NCBI GenBank assembly: GCA_032164295.1
Contig: JAJHTX010000004.1
Coordinates: 2,604,001-2,668,000 of the forward strand
Length of the DNA: 64,000 nucleotides
Direction of reading: 5' to 3'
DNA from: Inonotus obliquus
Lineage: Eukaryota > Basidiomycota > Agaricomycetes > Hymenochaetales > Hymenochaetaceae
Shown here: positions 34,809 through 47,382 of the stretch, in pieces
Numbering within the stretch: position 1 is the stretch's first letter
Layout: each line of letters starts with the position of its first letter
Notes under the pieces: model-generated
The model's database searches: none
What the model was told of the DNA's origin: nothing
Seen by the model: only the letters and a program-made list of their open reading frames with translations
Program-made: the position numbers and the translations under genes

Positions 34809-36241
34809 CTATCTAGAGATATTACCTAAATCTCTAACTGTAGCGTCCCGGTCCATTAAGAGGGATGAAGAATTAGCGACCATTGATGAGGATATCGAAT
34901 TCGGTATCGACCAGCTACTGAAGCTATCTTGCATCCGCTGCCGTATTTTTGCCCTTCGTTCGCCGTCAACGTTGGTCTCCATTTGGTCAATAACTTCCGC
35001 CTGCTGGCGAACTAGTTCCTCGAGATGCGAAATTTTCTCGCTAAGCTCCATTTTCCCGCTGAGCTCCAGCATCTTCGGTCGCAATCGATCCAAGCTTTCA
35101 ATCGTGATACCGCCTGGTTTCATCTGCTGCCCCGCCTTAGCTTGTGCCATGGCAAATTCGCTATCCGCGGACCACTTCGACATCAGTTTCGGTCTTCCAT
35201 TTCCACTCTGTGTGGCATCGGTTTGTCGCCTCGTCTGACGCGCTGTTGATTTCGAGAAGGGGCGAGGTATCGGTGTGCTGGCCCTCTGTCGAATCTTTTC
35301 CCTCATCTCTTCCGGGAAAGCATTCTGCGGTGATGAGCGCACTCCACCTCCGGCACCTTTGGGGCCGTCCCACTCGAGCGGTGAGTCACGAGATACGAAG
35401 TAATCCATGAAAATTTGCAGGTCGCTTGCGAGGTTCTCTCGGTCTTCCAGGAGAACATTGTGTTCCGCTTTCAATGCATCATATTTCTTCATCCAGCGCA
35501 TCTCTTTGTCCACACTATCATTCAGTGCGCTGTCCAAGCTTTTACTTAGCTTGTCCAGTTTATCAACTTTGCCTAGCTAGAGGCAAATGAGGACTTCTGA
35601 CCTGATGCAAGATATGGAAACTCACCAAATGCTTACATCGATCCTCTAACTCTTTGTTCTGAACGATCTTGTCATTCACGATGCCCTGTTGTGTTGCCAG
35701 ATCAAACTCCAGTTGGTTAACGTAGGTTCGAAGCTGGGATGCCGTTCGTCTCTCCGTCGTTAGCGCGTTCTGTGCCTTGTGAAACTCTAGAGGCGCATTA
35801 GAGACAACAAGACGAATCGGCTTATAACGACTTCTTACTTTGCTCTATGTTCTTTAGCCTTTCGAGAGCTCTGTTCATGTAGCCAGCTTCTTCTAGCAAC
35901 CGCGATATAGTCTGCTTTTGCGTCGCTATGATGCTAGCAGGGTCAGTCTCGAAGCCCGGTAGTGGCTGGCCGAATAACTGCTGAGCAGCGGGTGCATTGG
36001 AGAATAGGTTTTGATGGTGCTGGTGAAGCTGGTCAATTGGGAATTGTACATCGTAGGGCTTGATTGGTTCTGGAGGAAGAGGTCGAGGAGGTAGCTTAGC
36101 CTGCTGTTGAGCCAGGTCAGGCTGGCGAGGTACGTCTGGGTTATTTCGTTGGGGATCGGTCTGTGCTGGTTCCGACGGTAAAGGCTTAGGGAAAAAGGAG
36201 GGCATTGTATCTTGTGGTTTTGCGGGAGGTCTTTTCAGCAT
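34809..36241 (-). CDS. Unrecognised Pro/Gln-rich coiled-coil protein
   Basis: About 410 residues if it starts at ATG 36241 (MLKRPPAKPQDTMPSFFP). The first 100 residues are rich in Pro and Gln. The rest is predicted coiled coil: TQKQTISRLLEEAGYMNRAL, then exons with KAQNALTTERRTASQLRTYV and QLEFDLATQQGIVNDKI, and SVDKEMRWMKKYDALKAEHN. A later helix holds KMELSEKISHLEELVRQQAE, and the end is Ser-rich (TVRDLGNISR). Introns are about 35575-35625 and 35788-35836. I recognise no family. The upstream receptor ends only 80 bases away in the same direction, and a splice pair (gtaagc at 36325, cag near 36280) would join its frame to this one, so the two could be one protein. Confidence 0.55.
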
Positions 36242-36321
36242 CTGCGCTGGCACAGTTGATTTGAAAATCCTGGAATCAGGCCTGCATGAGCAGGATCAAT
36301 GAGAAACGCGTTAAGGAGTGC

Positions 36322-37891
36322 TTACTCCGCTGCAAGAGGCTTGTCCGTAACTTCATTCAAATGAACGAACTCCGGGGTTGCAAATGAAGGTGTCGGAGGA
36401 CGCCCACTCTGCATCAAGGTAGCCGTTGATCTCGATCTGCGGTGGACGGGACCCTGTCCGACACACGTCAGATCCATCCTGAGCGTCCGGAGATAAGATT
36501 GATTGAATTGACTAACATCATCATACGCATAACTGCCGCCTAAGCATGATGACAGCCAGTAGCGCCACGTAGCCAAGACTTCCTGGAAGACGATGAACAC
36601 AGCACCTCTAGGACTGCAAATATCCGAGATACCTTTTGTGTGCCGATGAAGAAGAAAACTGCGAGAGGTACTGCCGAGGGCATATGAGCAAAGTCACACG
36701 ACCACATTCCGAAGGACACCTACGTGTTGCTTGTAAGATATAAGGAGCAAGATCCCGATTGTTGTTGAGTAACAGGGCCGAAACGCTAACATGCATGGTG
36801 AGGACGCGGACATCAGAAATGGAATTTGGCCTACATCAAAGCGATGATGGCGTAGATCGCAAATCCCGCCAGGCGCAACAAAAACAACCTGAACCCAGAC
36901 CGATTCAGTCCGGCCCTGACATACGCGTTCTGATATATTTTCACGCATATCATGACTGTCAAATCAAATTAGCTAGGTCCAAGGGCGAAAAACAACATGC
37001 GCCTTTACCTTCAAACAGGAGGATGAAGCCCATGGTCACAGTGGTGAATGCTGGGACGAAGATGCTAAAAGATGGTCAGTGCTTGCAAGTACCGAACGAG
37101 AGGTCTTACTTGAAGGCATTTGAGTTCAGTGTACAGTAGAATAATTTCTCTTCCGCCTGGATACGGTCCGGATGTCTATGGCCAATCTACGTTGCAAGTC
37201 AGACGAATATATGGAAGATTAAGTTGGAGCCTACTTACTATTGCACCTGCGATACTCAATGCGAGAAAGACGACATAGGGCGCGAGTAAGAGCTGAGATA
37301 ACATATAAACACAACCTCCCCTCATAACACATTTCTTCAACTTACCGCTACGAGTCGAGCAGTCTGAAGGTTCGGACTCGCTAATCCGAACTGCGACCAT
37401 GGTCGCATAGGTCCAAGGCCATGCCAGATCTATAAGGAGATTGGCTTGTTGTCGTCGAGTAGCAAGATTAATGCTCACATGTGCCACAAGTGCTACACCT
37501 GCAACAGATGTCCTGCAACAATCCGCGTTATATGACCGCTTCCTTCAAAGGTAGTTTAATACTAACATCGGAAATGCGCCATTAGCCATCGCCGCTTGCG
37601 CTAGGCATAGGTTGAAGGGGGGATGGTCATCCCGTTGGTTCCCTGCATACACCCTGCCAGCATCGATTCAATCACTCTTTCGGCATGGCACATTGACGCG
37701 TTCAGCACTCACAGAAGTGTGTATATCAGCGAAGAGAAGAACCATGTGGCACAGAAATTGAGCAAGGTAGGATGTCGACTTGGTTGGCGCGATGCGATGA
37801 TGCTTAGCACGACGATTGGGAGTCCGACAATGCCACCAGCAATATGAAAAAAAAGGAACGTCACGGTCAGACCAGTCGACGGGGTAGCCAT
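36322..37891 (-). CDS. Seven-helix receptor-like membrane protein (basidiomycete GPCR type)
   Basis: Seven or so hydrophobic segments are assembled from about eight short exons. The start MATPSTGLTVTFLFFHIAGG (TM1) is followed by LLNFCATWFFSSLIYTLLVY (TM2) and PFNLCLAQAAMANGAFPM. Next come TSVAGVALVAHVSINL (TM3), ANLLIDLAWPWTYATMV, LLLAPYVVFLALSIAGAIV, and FVPAFTTVTMGFILLFEVM. Later comes VSALLLNNNRDL, then a C-terminal WRYWLSSCLGG and a Ser/Thr-rich tail SGRPPTPSFATPEFVHLNEV. The LCLAQAA block after TM2 is familiar from many uncharacterised Agaricomycete seven-helix proteins with GPCR-like layout. Ligand and coupling are unknown. The stop at 36322 holds only if the last possible intron is not spliced; otherwise the frame runs on into the coiled-coil gene. 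Confidence 0.65.
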
Positions 37892-39348
37892 AGAGGGCTA
37901 TCGATGCAGATGGTTGACCTAGAGTTGTGCGGGCTTCGGCGACACGCACAACGTTCAAGGAACGGCACGAGAGTCTTTTAAAGAAATTGACCCATTCGCT
38001 CCGTGGCGAGCATCGCTTGTCACACCGATGGATAAATGTGGCACCAGAACACCCGGGATGGCATCACTGGAGGCTTGAGCGTTTCTCGGCAGGCAGACGA
38101 AAGGGGAATGGAAGTGGTTTGGATATCGATACAAACGGAAACTAGAACGGAACTGAGCGGTGATTAGTAGTCTATACTCACAAATAGCATTAATTGCTGG
38201 ATTAGAATTGTCTATGAGTTATTTAGAAGGATGCTGAACGATGTCGCGATGCTCGACTTGCCTGTTTACGAGGATCTCGACAAACGACGAGTGAGGCACG
38301 ATTCAACCGATCACACTATTTTAATTTCACACGAAAGGGGGAAATATGATAGAGGTCTCGGAAACAGCAACAACTCGTCGAAAACGAGGTGACGAAAAAA
38401 AGTGGTTGGGTTGGAAGTTGCGTCTTCATGACTGGTTCAACCTGCATCGCCGTTGCGAAACAGTTACGCGGTCTCAACGCTCTTAGGCTGTGATCTTCAC
38501 AGATGTTCAACGTAACTTCGGAGTTAACTCGAATGCGTCTGGCGGGACTTGTCCTTGTACCTGCGTCAGTGCACCCGGGAATATATACAAGAACGGACTT
38601 GATTTCGGGGGTGGCGGTGTCGTTTGATAGGCCACGGGCAGCGTACACCTCGGACAAGCAAACCGATACTGTCGCTCATACCGTTCCTGTTGAGTACCCT
38701 CAACCTCACTGCAGTGCGTCAGCAGAGGTCAGGCAGAAAATTAGCCAGTTACCCACCGCTCCAAGAGAATGGGCTCCGTAGGGTTCCCGTTTAGTTTGAA
38801 AACTCGTGCCTTCGCTTCACCAGTGTCTTGCGAGCGTATTATGATCGCATTGTCCGTCTTTCTTCGAGGTAGTAAAGACAACAGTTTGTCGATGACGAGC
38901 TATATGTCAAGACCGCAAGATGAGGGCGACATTCGGACAAAGTGCTTCAGGCAATAACATACTATGAATTCACCGCAAATGCAATCTGAACGAAACAAAT
39001 GAGCAGGCTTGCGGGTTCTTCGTATGATGGAATGGTAACGTACAATATACACGTAAGGTAGCAGTCGAGGATTGTGTTGGCTGAGCTATTCCATGGATGT
39101 TTGGTTGGTACAACGAAACGACGTTCGATAAATGACGAACGCACCCTCCGTCGAAGTCGAGACAGCAGAACGCGATACAATTTTTGGCATTCTCGCTTGG
39201 GTCAAGGTGAAGCGTGGATGAAATGTGTTGTTGAAGTCAGTGAAGCAGCGAAAAATGGAGTGCGTCGATCCACAATTATGATTGCATAACAAGTGAAAGT
39301 ATCATTCAAGCGTGTTTGCCTCAGCTCACACCTGGATTTCTTGTTCTA
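37892..39348. promoter_or_regulatory. 1.46-kb divergent intergenic region (receptor / DPH6)
   Basis: This region lies between the start of the seven-helix receptor gene and DPH6. Open frames up to about 113 codons exist but have no recognisable protein character. It is long for this genome and may hold receptor regulatory sequence, 5' UTR exons or a non-coding transcript. I see no tRNA or repeat in it. Confidence 0.4.
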
Positions 39349-41690
39349 ATGAAATACGTCGCTCTTCTTAGTGGAGGAAAGGATAGTTGCTTCAATTTAT
39401 TACACTGTGCACGAAACGGGCATGATCTAGTTGCAGCGGCATCATTGAGACCTGCTCAAGGCAAAGGTATGTTTACTCCTTCTCGAGTGGTCTTCACCCC
39501 GACATTTTTAGAGGAGCTCGACTCCTATCTTTACCAGACTGTCGGGCAGGACGCTATTGAACTTGTTGCACAAGCTCTTGATGTTCCCCTTTATCGGAAA
39601 TTCATAACTGGGTCGGCCGTGGAACAAGGCTCCGAGTATGGTACGAGAGAAGGAGGTAGCTCGTCTGGAATCAAAGGCGATGAAACCGAGGATCTGTATG
39701 AGTTGTTATCGGAAGTCTTGGTCAGTACTCTACACCGAGTAAACGACTCGTTTCTAATCTGGTCGAGCAGACTCGGCATCCGGACGTCCGAGGCGTCTCC
39801 GTTGGGGCTATTCTCTCGAATTATCAGAGAGTTCGAGTAGAGCATGTGTACGTAGACCCAATCCCACTACATAACCTCGAGATAGGCTCACAAGAATCGG
39901 CGCAGTTGTATACGGTTGTCTCTCACACCACTCTGCTACCTTTGGCAACGAGATCAGGATCAATTGCTTTCAGAGATAATTGACTCGGGGTTTGAAGCAA
40001 TCTTGATAAAGGTTGCAGGAATCGGTCTGAAACCGAATCACTTGGGTCAAGGTCTCGCATCCATGCAGACTACCCTGAGACGTTTGGTGTGTCAAGTTTT
40101 CCGTATCTGGAGCCCTTCTCATGCTTCCGATAGAGCGAGTTGTACGGCGCGCATATATGTGGAGAAGGTGGAGAATACGAGACGCTTACTTTGGACTCTC
40201 CAATGTTCAAAAGACGGATCGTACTGTAGGATTTACCATCATCGCGTCAGAAGATATATTAATTAAGGGTTTTCTCGTTTCCAGAAAAGATATTGAGACA
40301 GCCATACACTCAGACAACGACTTTGCAACTGTGGCTTACTTGAGGATCAAAAACGCAAGTTTAGCAGATAAAGAAGCTAAGCCAAGCTCGCCTCTTCCGG
40401 CACCGCTTCTCTTGGATGCGAAGTATCGAAACTTTGCGGCGCACTTAAAATGTGTTAACCCCGAAGCAAAGGCCGATGAGTTACGGATAGCCACTGCATC
40501 CGACGTGGCGGCGCGTCAGATCTTCTCAACTTCATCGAGTAACTTTGGGAAATGGGTAGTAGTGTCCAACGTTCAACACTCTGGAGACTTTATCGGATCC
40601 ATTGGTGAGGAGGTTACCGCAAGCTTCAGGATTTTGGAAGGTAAAACCTACTCCGTAAGCCTGAGCGAGCAACCTCAACTAACAACCAAATAGACAAACT
40701 CTTCCAACATTCTCTCCGATTCTCAGACCTAGCTTTCGTAAACGTGTTCATCTCCGACATGTCAACCTTCCCTGAAGTCAACCAATCATACAAAACTTTC
40801 TTCGGGACGAGTCCTCCGGCTCGAGCTTGCGTTGCCATTGACCTCCCCCCGGGCATCAACGTGCGGCTTGATTGTATGGCGTATAAAGACCAATCGAATG
40901 ACCGTCGAGCATTACATGTTCAAGGTCTTAGCTATTGGGCTCCTGCAAATATCGGACCATATTCTCAAGCTATCGTCGTATGCCTATTTCCCCAGTCCTC
41001 TTTAGCGTTTTCCCTGAATGAATTCCTTACTTTCCTAGGTCGGTGACAGAATATTTATTTCTGGTCAAATCGGCATACAACCAAGCGATCTCACATTACC
41101 AGACCCTACAGACTTCGCAAAAGAAACCGCCCTGGCCTTGCAACACGTAGACCGAATACTAACGGCACTTAAGGAGACCTACGGAACGGATTGGAATCAT
41201 AAAATCCAAAGTCTAATCTGCTGGCTCGTTGATATAAAGAATCTACCACGAGCTCGAAGGATCGGTAAAGAGCTTGATTTGGTGAGGCCATACACTTTCT
41301 GGATGAACAAAAACACAAGTACTCAATGTGATGAATAACTCAAACTTTCCTAGTATTCTCAGGTCCCCATTCTCTTCGTCGGCACCAAATCGTTACCAAA
41401 AGGAGCTTTGATCGAAACCCAAGTTCTCGCTCACACAGGTCGATACGTCACGGTAGAAGACGACGAACAAGAGATCCGACAGTGCAAGCCATCCATCTTT
41501 GACAAGGGTACTATATCTCACCCTCTTATCCTACCTGCCTGTAATTGTGAAATTATTTTCAGGTGATTTCACTATTCCTGGCACTTGCATCGTGCACTGG
41601 GAAGTATCCACTTTCACGGAGGTCTCTGCTTTCTGTAGCTTGATCACTATTAAAGGTGAATGTGATCCAGCTAGAATGAGGGAACAATAA
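39349..41690 (+). CDS. DPH6: Diphthine-ammonia ligase (PP-loop plus two RidA-like domains)
   Basis: Dph6 performs the last step of diphthamide synthesis, ATP-dependent amidation of diphthine on elongation factor 2. The N-terminal ATP-binding domain begins MKYVALLSGGKDSCFNLLHC, with the SGGKDS PP-loop at residues 8-13. After an intron comes RVEHVCIRLSLTPLCYLWQR. The block LYGAHICGEGGEYETLTLDS is restored by an intron at about 40087-40130 and continues PMFKRRIV. C-terminal to this are two RidA/YjgF-type domains: AFVNVFISDMSTFPEVNQSY, and RIFISGQIGIQPSDLTLPDP with the distal VHWEVSTFTEVSAFCSL. This domain order is the standard fungal Dph6. The ATG at 39349 directly precedes the PP-loop, as usual. 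DPH1 lies at 10632-12377. The following MFS gene is convergent. Confidence 0.93.
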
Positions 41691-42188
41691 CTCAACCGCA
41701 TTGTATAGGAAATCCGAAACCGGTCGTAGAGCACCTGAAACGTCAGATGAAAGGGGAGTTCATATGGACACAAACGTACTCTGTGAGACTCTTCCACAGA
41801 GGCCCGCTCCACGACCAAGGTACACATGTCATCCCGTTTCCATTTCCTATCCAGTCTGATATTTCTTAAAGTCTCAGCCTTCATCTCAAGCCTTTTCCCA
41901 GACGACTCCCGTCCAGCCATCACAGAAATCCCAGTCAGGTTCATTGCAACCAAAGAAGCACATGAATGGGATTTTGCACTTTGCTTAATCGGAACACCTA
42001 TCGATTCTACAGTATAACATTTAAAGCCTGTCTTAAAACGAATAGCACTAGAAAACGGTTGTAAAGCGCCACTTGAATAGCATATAACGAAGATGCGATT
42101 GCTATGTAACAATATTGCAGTCATGTGAATTATACACCCGATACCCAACTTCGTTCAAAACGCAGATTCTATTATGTCCATTGATTTG
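41691..42188. other. Convergent 3' region between DPH6 and the MFS gene
   Basis: About 500 bases. A minus-strand open frame of 205 codons crosses this region and the last exon of DPH6, but its composition is not protein-like and it has no family features. I see nothing else here. Confidence 0.5.
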
Positions 42189-44702
42189 TTATGCGTCTTG
42201 GTCGCGCAGGACTTTCATCTCTGCCAAGCGCCGGCGCATCTCTTTCTCTGTTCTCGTTGGTGGTACGGCACGTGCGACTACAGCTCCAGCCTAAGGTGAT
42301 AGAAGAGTATGTCAGCTGCATATGAAATCACACATATTACAGGCATACCAAGGTACAAAGACCACCGAAACGCAAGACCCAGCCCACGCCGGTCTTACCC
42401 AAGTACGTGTTGTGGTTGTTCGGATCTTCTGCCGTGTCTACGATCTTGAAGATCGCGCTCGCGACAATTGCGACCTAATAGTCATGTGAGCGACACGATT
42501 CAAGCATAATACATAAACCACCTACAATAAATTGAGGAATCACAATCGCGAGGTTGTGAATGCCAAGGACGGTGCCCCCTGCGACCGGTTGCGCAGGCTG
42601 TATTTCATCGTCATCATCAGCCGATGGGCCGAGGGAGCGACGGCGCAAGAGAGGGGCACGGTCGTCCTGTTCCCGCCGCCAACGGTGGTCAGTCGGCGAA
42701 GAGAGATTGCGAAAGTGGTTGCGAGCTTGATTGCGAGCCGCAACGGCCGAGGAGTAACTTGGTGGGGAATCTGCGTCCGCATCCGCTCCAAGTTCTTTCA
42801 AAAACTGATACACATTAGCTTTTACCTAGACCACATGACACAACTAAACGTAATGGAACCCACCTCCATGATGATAGCGAACGGAACCCAGCAAGCGACC
42901 GCCCAGCAAATTCCGACCAGGCTGACCACGATAATGGCTTGCGTTAGGGTCGATATGAAGGCAGTCGAAAAGGTGAGAACCGTAAATAGGATCATAGCAG
43001 CAGTCCAAATATTTCGGAGCATAAATGGCATGCGTGGAAGCCTCAGAGGTTCACCCTTTCTGGCAGCATCGGCTCGCCACTTCTGCACCATGCGGCGAAG
43101 TCTAGCCATTTCAGCGTCTTCCTCGTCATCACCATCGTGACCTAAAAGCCTTTGATCCCTCCCGGCAAGCTGTGGAAGTATCGTTCCCGCAATAACGGCC
43201 ACTGAAAAGGACAATTAGAATGAGTAATATGTGCGTCCAATTATTTATCCTTCTCACCAATGCTGAACCAGAGAAGCGCAAGATCACCCATACGAGTAGC
43301 CGTTTCAGGATCCGGTTCCTTTTGCGTCTCCTTGGCGAGCACTTGGCCGACGTATGTGGTTCTGAAAGGCGCATTAGCCATTCCTCTTTGCAAAAGGAAG
43401 CAAGACTTACGCGTAGAAGAGAAACGGGAACCATCCCATAAACGCAAAGAACTGGACATAGCAAACTCGCCTGATAGGCTTGGGTAACGCGACTACCGCG
43501 TTCCAAATGTTTCTTACAACATCGGCCAATTTGCTGAAGAGCTAATTAGTAAATCCAGGGGTGATAATTGAAGCAGCAAATTCAACCTCCGCCTATTTTC
43601 CCTAAGTTCTGCCGGACGTCCCTTCTCATCTTGACAAACGCAAGTGATACCAACAGTCACGATAAGGATGGCCATCGTTAACACACAGAATTTTCTGAAC
43701 TGGGAGCCGCCCAAAAGACGCAGGAACGGAAGTTGCGCAAGTGGCAAGAAGCCTTCATCGCAGGGTCAATTCCAGTTCAAATCTAGAAGAATGGTCTCAC
43801 TAACCAAAGCCATAACCAATTATGTTCCCAGCGTGAGTCATTCTCCCGTGCCAGGCATTCCCAGCATTGAGCTGAGCGGGAGGGGTAACGTCCAGCAAAA
43901 GATTCCTCAGTGAAGCTTGTAATGCATTGAGGGAGAAGTCGAGGAAATAGAATGCAACGACGGCAAACCCGATAGCCGTATTGGCCACCTGAAGGTGAGG
44001 ATAAGATATGTGCTTGCTATGAAGACTCTTGTGGGTACGCACTTGCTTCTGTCTTCGCGGGTCCCACGAGCCTTCTCCCCCTCCATATGCATCAACATAA
44101 AATGCCGCAATTTCCTTGCAATAAGCGAGAATCAGTGTAGACAGACATAATACACCAGTGCTAGTGATGACCCAGAAACGTCGGCGATAGCGTGAACGAG
44201 ACGAGTCAGATATAGCACCTTTTGCATTCGTGCGTCAAGAATACAAAACTGGAATGAACAAATGACGCACCGATCAGAGGTTGTGCGATAAGACCGCTGA
44301 TAGGCCCAGCGAGCCATACGAGGCTCGTCAACTGTTCAGACAACCCAAGAGAGAGCAGAAACGGCGTCCCGTATCTTAAGGAGCTCAACTTGAGTACTCG
44401 TCACGCAAACAGATAATTTAACGTTTATACCCGAGCTCCACGGTCCAGGCGACCTGAGCGCCCGCCATTGAGATACTCAGATTGAACAATTGAAGCGTTG
44501 TGAGACGCTTGCGTCCAATCTCCGACCTAGCATCCTTTGCCGCGGCCTTCGTCTGAGCCGGTGATTTGTAACGATCCTCAGGGTAAATTGGTGTGGCATC
44601 AAGAGGGGGTACTTCAAGAACGGTTGTACTGCTGGTTGGCCAAGGCAACTGGGAGGTTGGATCCACGTCAGGCGCTGGAGAGTGGGCGCGCGAAGTACTC
44701 AT
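42189..44702 (-). CDS. MFS carrier of the sucrose/GPH type
   Basis: About 680 residues with twelve or so membrane spans over many exons. The cytosolic N-terminus (MSTSRAHSPAPDVDP) is followed by TM1 with LSISMAGAQVAWTVELGYGT. The hallmark SLVWLAGPISGLIAQPLIGA is followed by the first cytosolic loop ISDSSRSRYRRRFWV, as in plant and fungal sucrose/maltose-proton symporters. Later segments are FYFLDFSLNALQASLRNLLL, RVCYVQFFAFMGWFPFLFYA, LALLWFSI, AIIVVSLVGICWAVACWVPF and GTVLGIHNLAIVIPQFIV. A long acidic loop containing an Asp/Glu run (near 43120) and a second with Arg-Arg and Ser clusters (42620-42790) are cytosolic. The probable role is proton-coupled uptake of an alpha-glucoside such as sucrose or maltose. 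The substrate cannot be told from sequence alone. ATG 44702 was chosen over an upstream frame that encodes an unrelated hydrophobic run. Confidence 0.85.
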
Positions 44703-45117
44703 AGAGGGACGTGGAATGAGAGCAAGAGAGAGGATGAGAAGGAGGGCATGTAGCGGCAAGAAGTACTACCTAGGCCTGGCACGAGGACTCCTATGTAGTA
44801 CGGTACGCAACTCATAACTCGTACGCGTCTGATCCGCGTGTCACGCGATCTATTCCTTACACGTGTATCTCTCTCATCATCACAGTCGAATAGGTATACA
44901 TGGCATTCAATCTCGAATACAGGTAGACAGTGGACATCAGTGTGAGAAGAAGGGGTTGGATCACAAATAACAAAACAAAAGTGAACACGTTACTAAAACA
45001 AAACAAGTCGACAGCAGTGCAGGGCTGGGTACTCGGTACAATGATGTGCTTTCTTTGTCTGAAAACTGAGAGGAAGGAGAAAATGTTATTCATGGAGAAC
45101 ATCTGACCCAGTATGAC
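44703..45117. promoter_or_regulatory. Promoter of the MFS gene / 3' end of the ankyrin gene
   Basis: These 415 bases lie between two minus-strand genes. No defined element is recognised. Confidence 0.4.
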
Positions 45118-47163
45118 TCAGCCACGCATGTCTGACGCCGTCCGCCGGTGTTCCCGTTGGCTCTTTAGAATGTCTGCGCCAGTCAAATTTCCAAGCTTCG
45201 CAAGAGCCGCCCGTTTCGAGCTGACCTTCGGAGCTGGCGGATCCGGAAAAATCGCATAATCAATAGACGGCCCGGTGAAATCTCCTTTCATATCCTGAGG
45301 TCGGGTAGGAACTGTGCCCGCTCGACGTGCTGAGAGCCTTCTCTCTAGCGACTGCCCATTCACTGGAGGATGGGTAATGGAAGGGAAATTGGCCTCCGAT
45401 GGCGACGCCTGTGCAGGTCGTAATGGCACCGGGCTCGTGCCGGAGCGAGTCCTGGGGGTCTGCAACTCCGTAGTATCCGGCACCGGAGCAGGACGAGGAG
45501 ATGAACTCCGCAATTGTGCGGCAGAGAAAGATGGTCGCAGACGGCGGTCAGCAAGCGAAGGAGTTGGAGCCGGTGTGCTATTCATAGTCGATGTAGCAAG
45601 AGGTAGATGCGTGCTACTTCCATTAATAGTCGGTAAAGTAGATATTCCATTCGAAGTGGACCTTGTATCTGACGTCTGACTCTGAGTACCCGCGCTCCCG
45701 CTTCTATTTCGCTTCTTGTACTCTGCAATAGCATCCGCGTCTCGTTCGCGTACGCGGGAGGCGATGGGAGACAGTACATATGACATGTTTGGTGGAAGGT
45801 TGAGCGAAGATACAGAACTCGATTGATTAGATGGCATGGGCGGCGATGCGGTGAAGGAATGAGAATGGTTCAAATATGGTGCTGCGTAGTATGAAGAGCT
45901 CTTGGAAGGTGTGGACATACTAGGCTGCGAAGACGACGACGAGAACGAGGATCCTGCTCGTTGTTGCAAAGGCGACAGACCGGGATCACCGCTATCAGAA
46001 GTCAATGTTGTTCTACTCCCTCCAGATCCACTTCGTACTCTTTCTACGCCATTTTGAGCACCTAACAAGAAATTAGAAAGGGATGACGATCCAATGAGTA
46101 GTAGTATTGTTACCTTTCAATTCTTGTTCCCGCGCCCGCCGCCGCTCCTTCTTCTTGTTTTCGAATTGAAGCCTTGCAGCCTCTTCCAGAGTCGAAAGAG
46201 TGTTCCTTCTATTCAAAGCGTCAGACTCTGGGGTTCGTCGAGGGACACTAACTATCGGACTTACGAATAAGCATAATCAGATGCTGTGAACCCCTCATGG
46301 TTACGGGCCGCAAACTGACACCCCTTCTCAATTAACTTCTGTACGACCTGAGCAAGATCAATCCAGTATCACTATCATTGTAGTCCACGGTTAACTTACT
46401 GCAACGTGACCCCAGGCGCTGGCACTGGAATGATAAGTTAGCATATGCTTGACTGTGGCTACTGGATGCTCACTAGTGAAGAGGTGTGTTCCCAAGGTTG
46501 TCCGGTAAATCGTAATCAGCACCTAAGTTGCACAGCATCTACCAACACCAACCAAGAATAAGTGTTAGGAAGGATTCAAATGTGGCCAGGAGTTTCGTAC
46601 TTCAGCGAGAGATTCATTTCCTTTCAGGGCAGCCGCATGTAACGCTGTCTTTCCGTCGACGTTGGACCATTCAAGAATGAATGGATAGCGTTCATAGTAC
46701 CATTGTGCCATACGGAGTGCTGCACCCATCAGGTCTGGATGGTTGCAGGTAGGGTAATAAGTGTTGTAGGCGCCCGGTCTCAGCTCTGCCAGTAATATTA
46801 GGATCGTGTTATTGTCGGCATCCTGAAGAGTCCAGATTCATCAATTAGAGCCCACCATTCACAACAGGAGAAGCACTTGCCTTGCTGAGTTCCTCATCGT
46901 CGTGGCCCTCATCAAGCAAGAACTGGAAGGTCTCCTCGTGGCCGAGAACGGCAGCCCATGCGAGGGACGTGTAGCGACGCATACTGGGATCCGGGTTTCT
47001 CATATTCGTTCGGTATACCAGCCGCTTGACGAGAAACAGATTGTTCTCTGTCATCATGCACAGAAGCGTGTTAGCCTCGGATGAAGGCACGATAGCCGAA
47101 TCCGAGGATATACATACCTTTGACGGCGCGACGCAGCCTGGCCGAGAGGTTTTTTTCGGCCAT
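45118..47163 (-). CDS. Ankyrin-repeat protein, Avo2-like (possible TORC2 subunit)
   Basis: About 560 residues. MAEKNLSARLRRAVK begins the N-terminus. Ankyrin repeats follow over roughly the first 250 residues: NNLFLVKRLVYRTNMRNPDP, RRYTSLAWAAVLGHEETFQF, NVDGKTALHAAALKGNESLA, LPDNLGNTPLHYASAWGHVA and NHEGFTASDYAYSNTLSTLE. A charged helix (QFENKKKERRRAREQE) leads into a long Ser/Pro/Thr-rich disordered tail (46068-45118) ending REHRRTASDMRG. The LVKRL..RNPDPS start and GNTPLHYASAWGH repeat are the pattern of fungal Avo2, a non-essential TORC2 subunit at the plasma membrane. Ankyrin repeats are certain; the Avo2 identity is inference. It shares a 219-base divergent promoter with PheRS beta. Confidence 0.72.
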
Positions 47164-47382
47164 GATGGCGGTTACAGGGAAAGACGGAGGAAGAGGAGTA
47201 GGAAAGCTGTGTGGGTGATGATAATGGAGACTGTGTACTGGTAGGTACTACCTCGCGCCGCCGATCCGCCGATTTTGGATTCGGCGCTGTTACGTTTACA
47301 ATTACTTATTTCGGTATCCGTGACCTGACTCACTGACATTTCTCCTCTCTAACTTGACTGCATACACTTTCTAACTTTCAAT
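47164..47382. promoter_or_regulatory. Divergent promoter (ankyrin gene / PheRS beta)
   Basis: A 219-base gap lies between two divergent start codons. It has a pyrimidine-rich tract just before the PheRS beta start (47335-47380). Confidence 0.5.

Noticed and set aside
38316..38781. Open frames of about 90-113 codons in the receptor-DPH6 gap
   Set aside because: Composition is not protein-like, the two frames overlap on opposite strands, and no exon partner is apparent.
41531..42148. 205-codon minus-strand open frame overlapping the end of DPH6
   Set aside because: It is antisense to a conserved DPH6 exon (the second RidA-like domain), and has no domain, signal or splice support.
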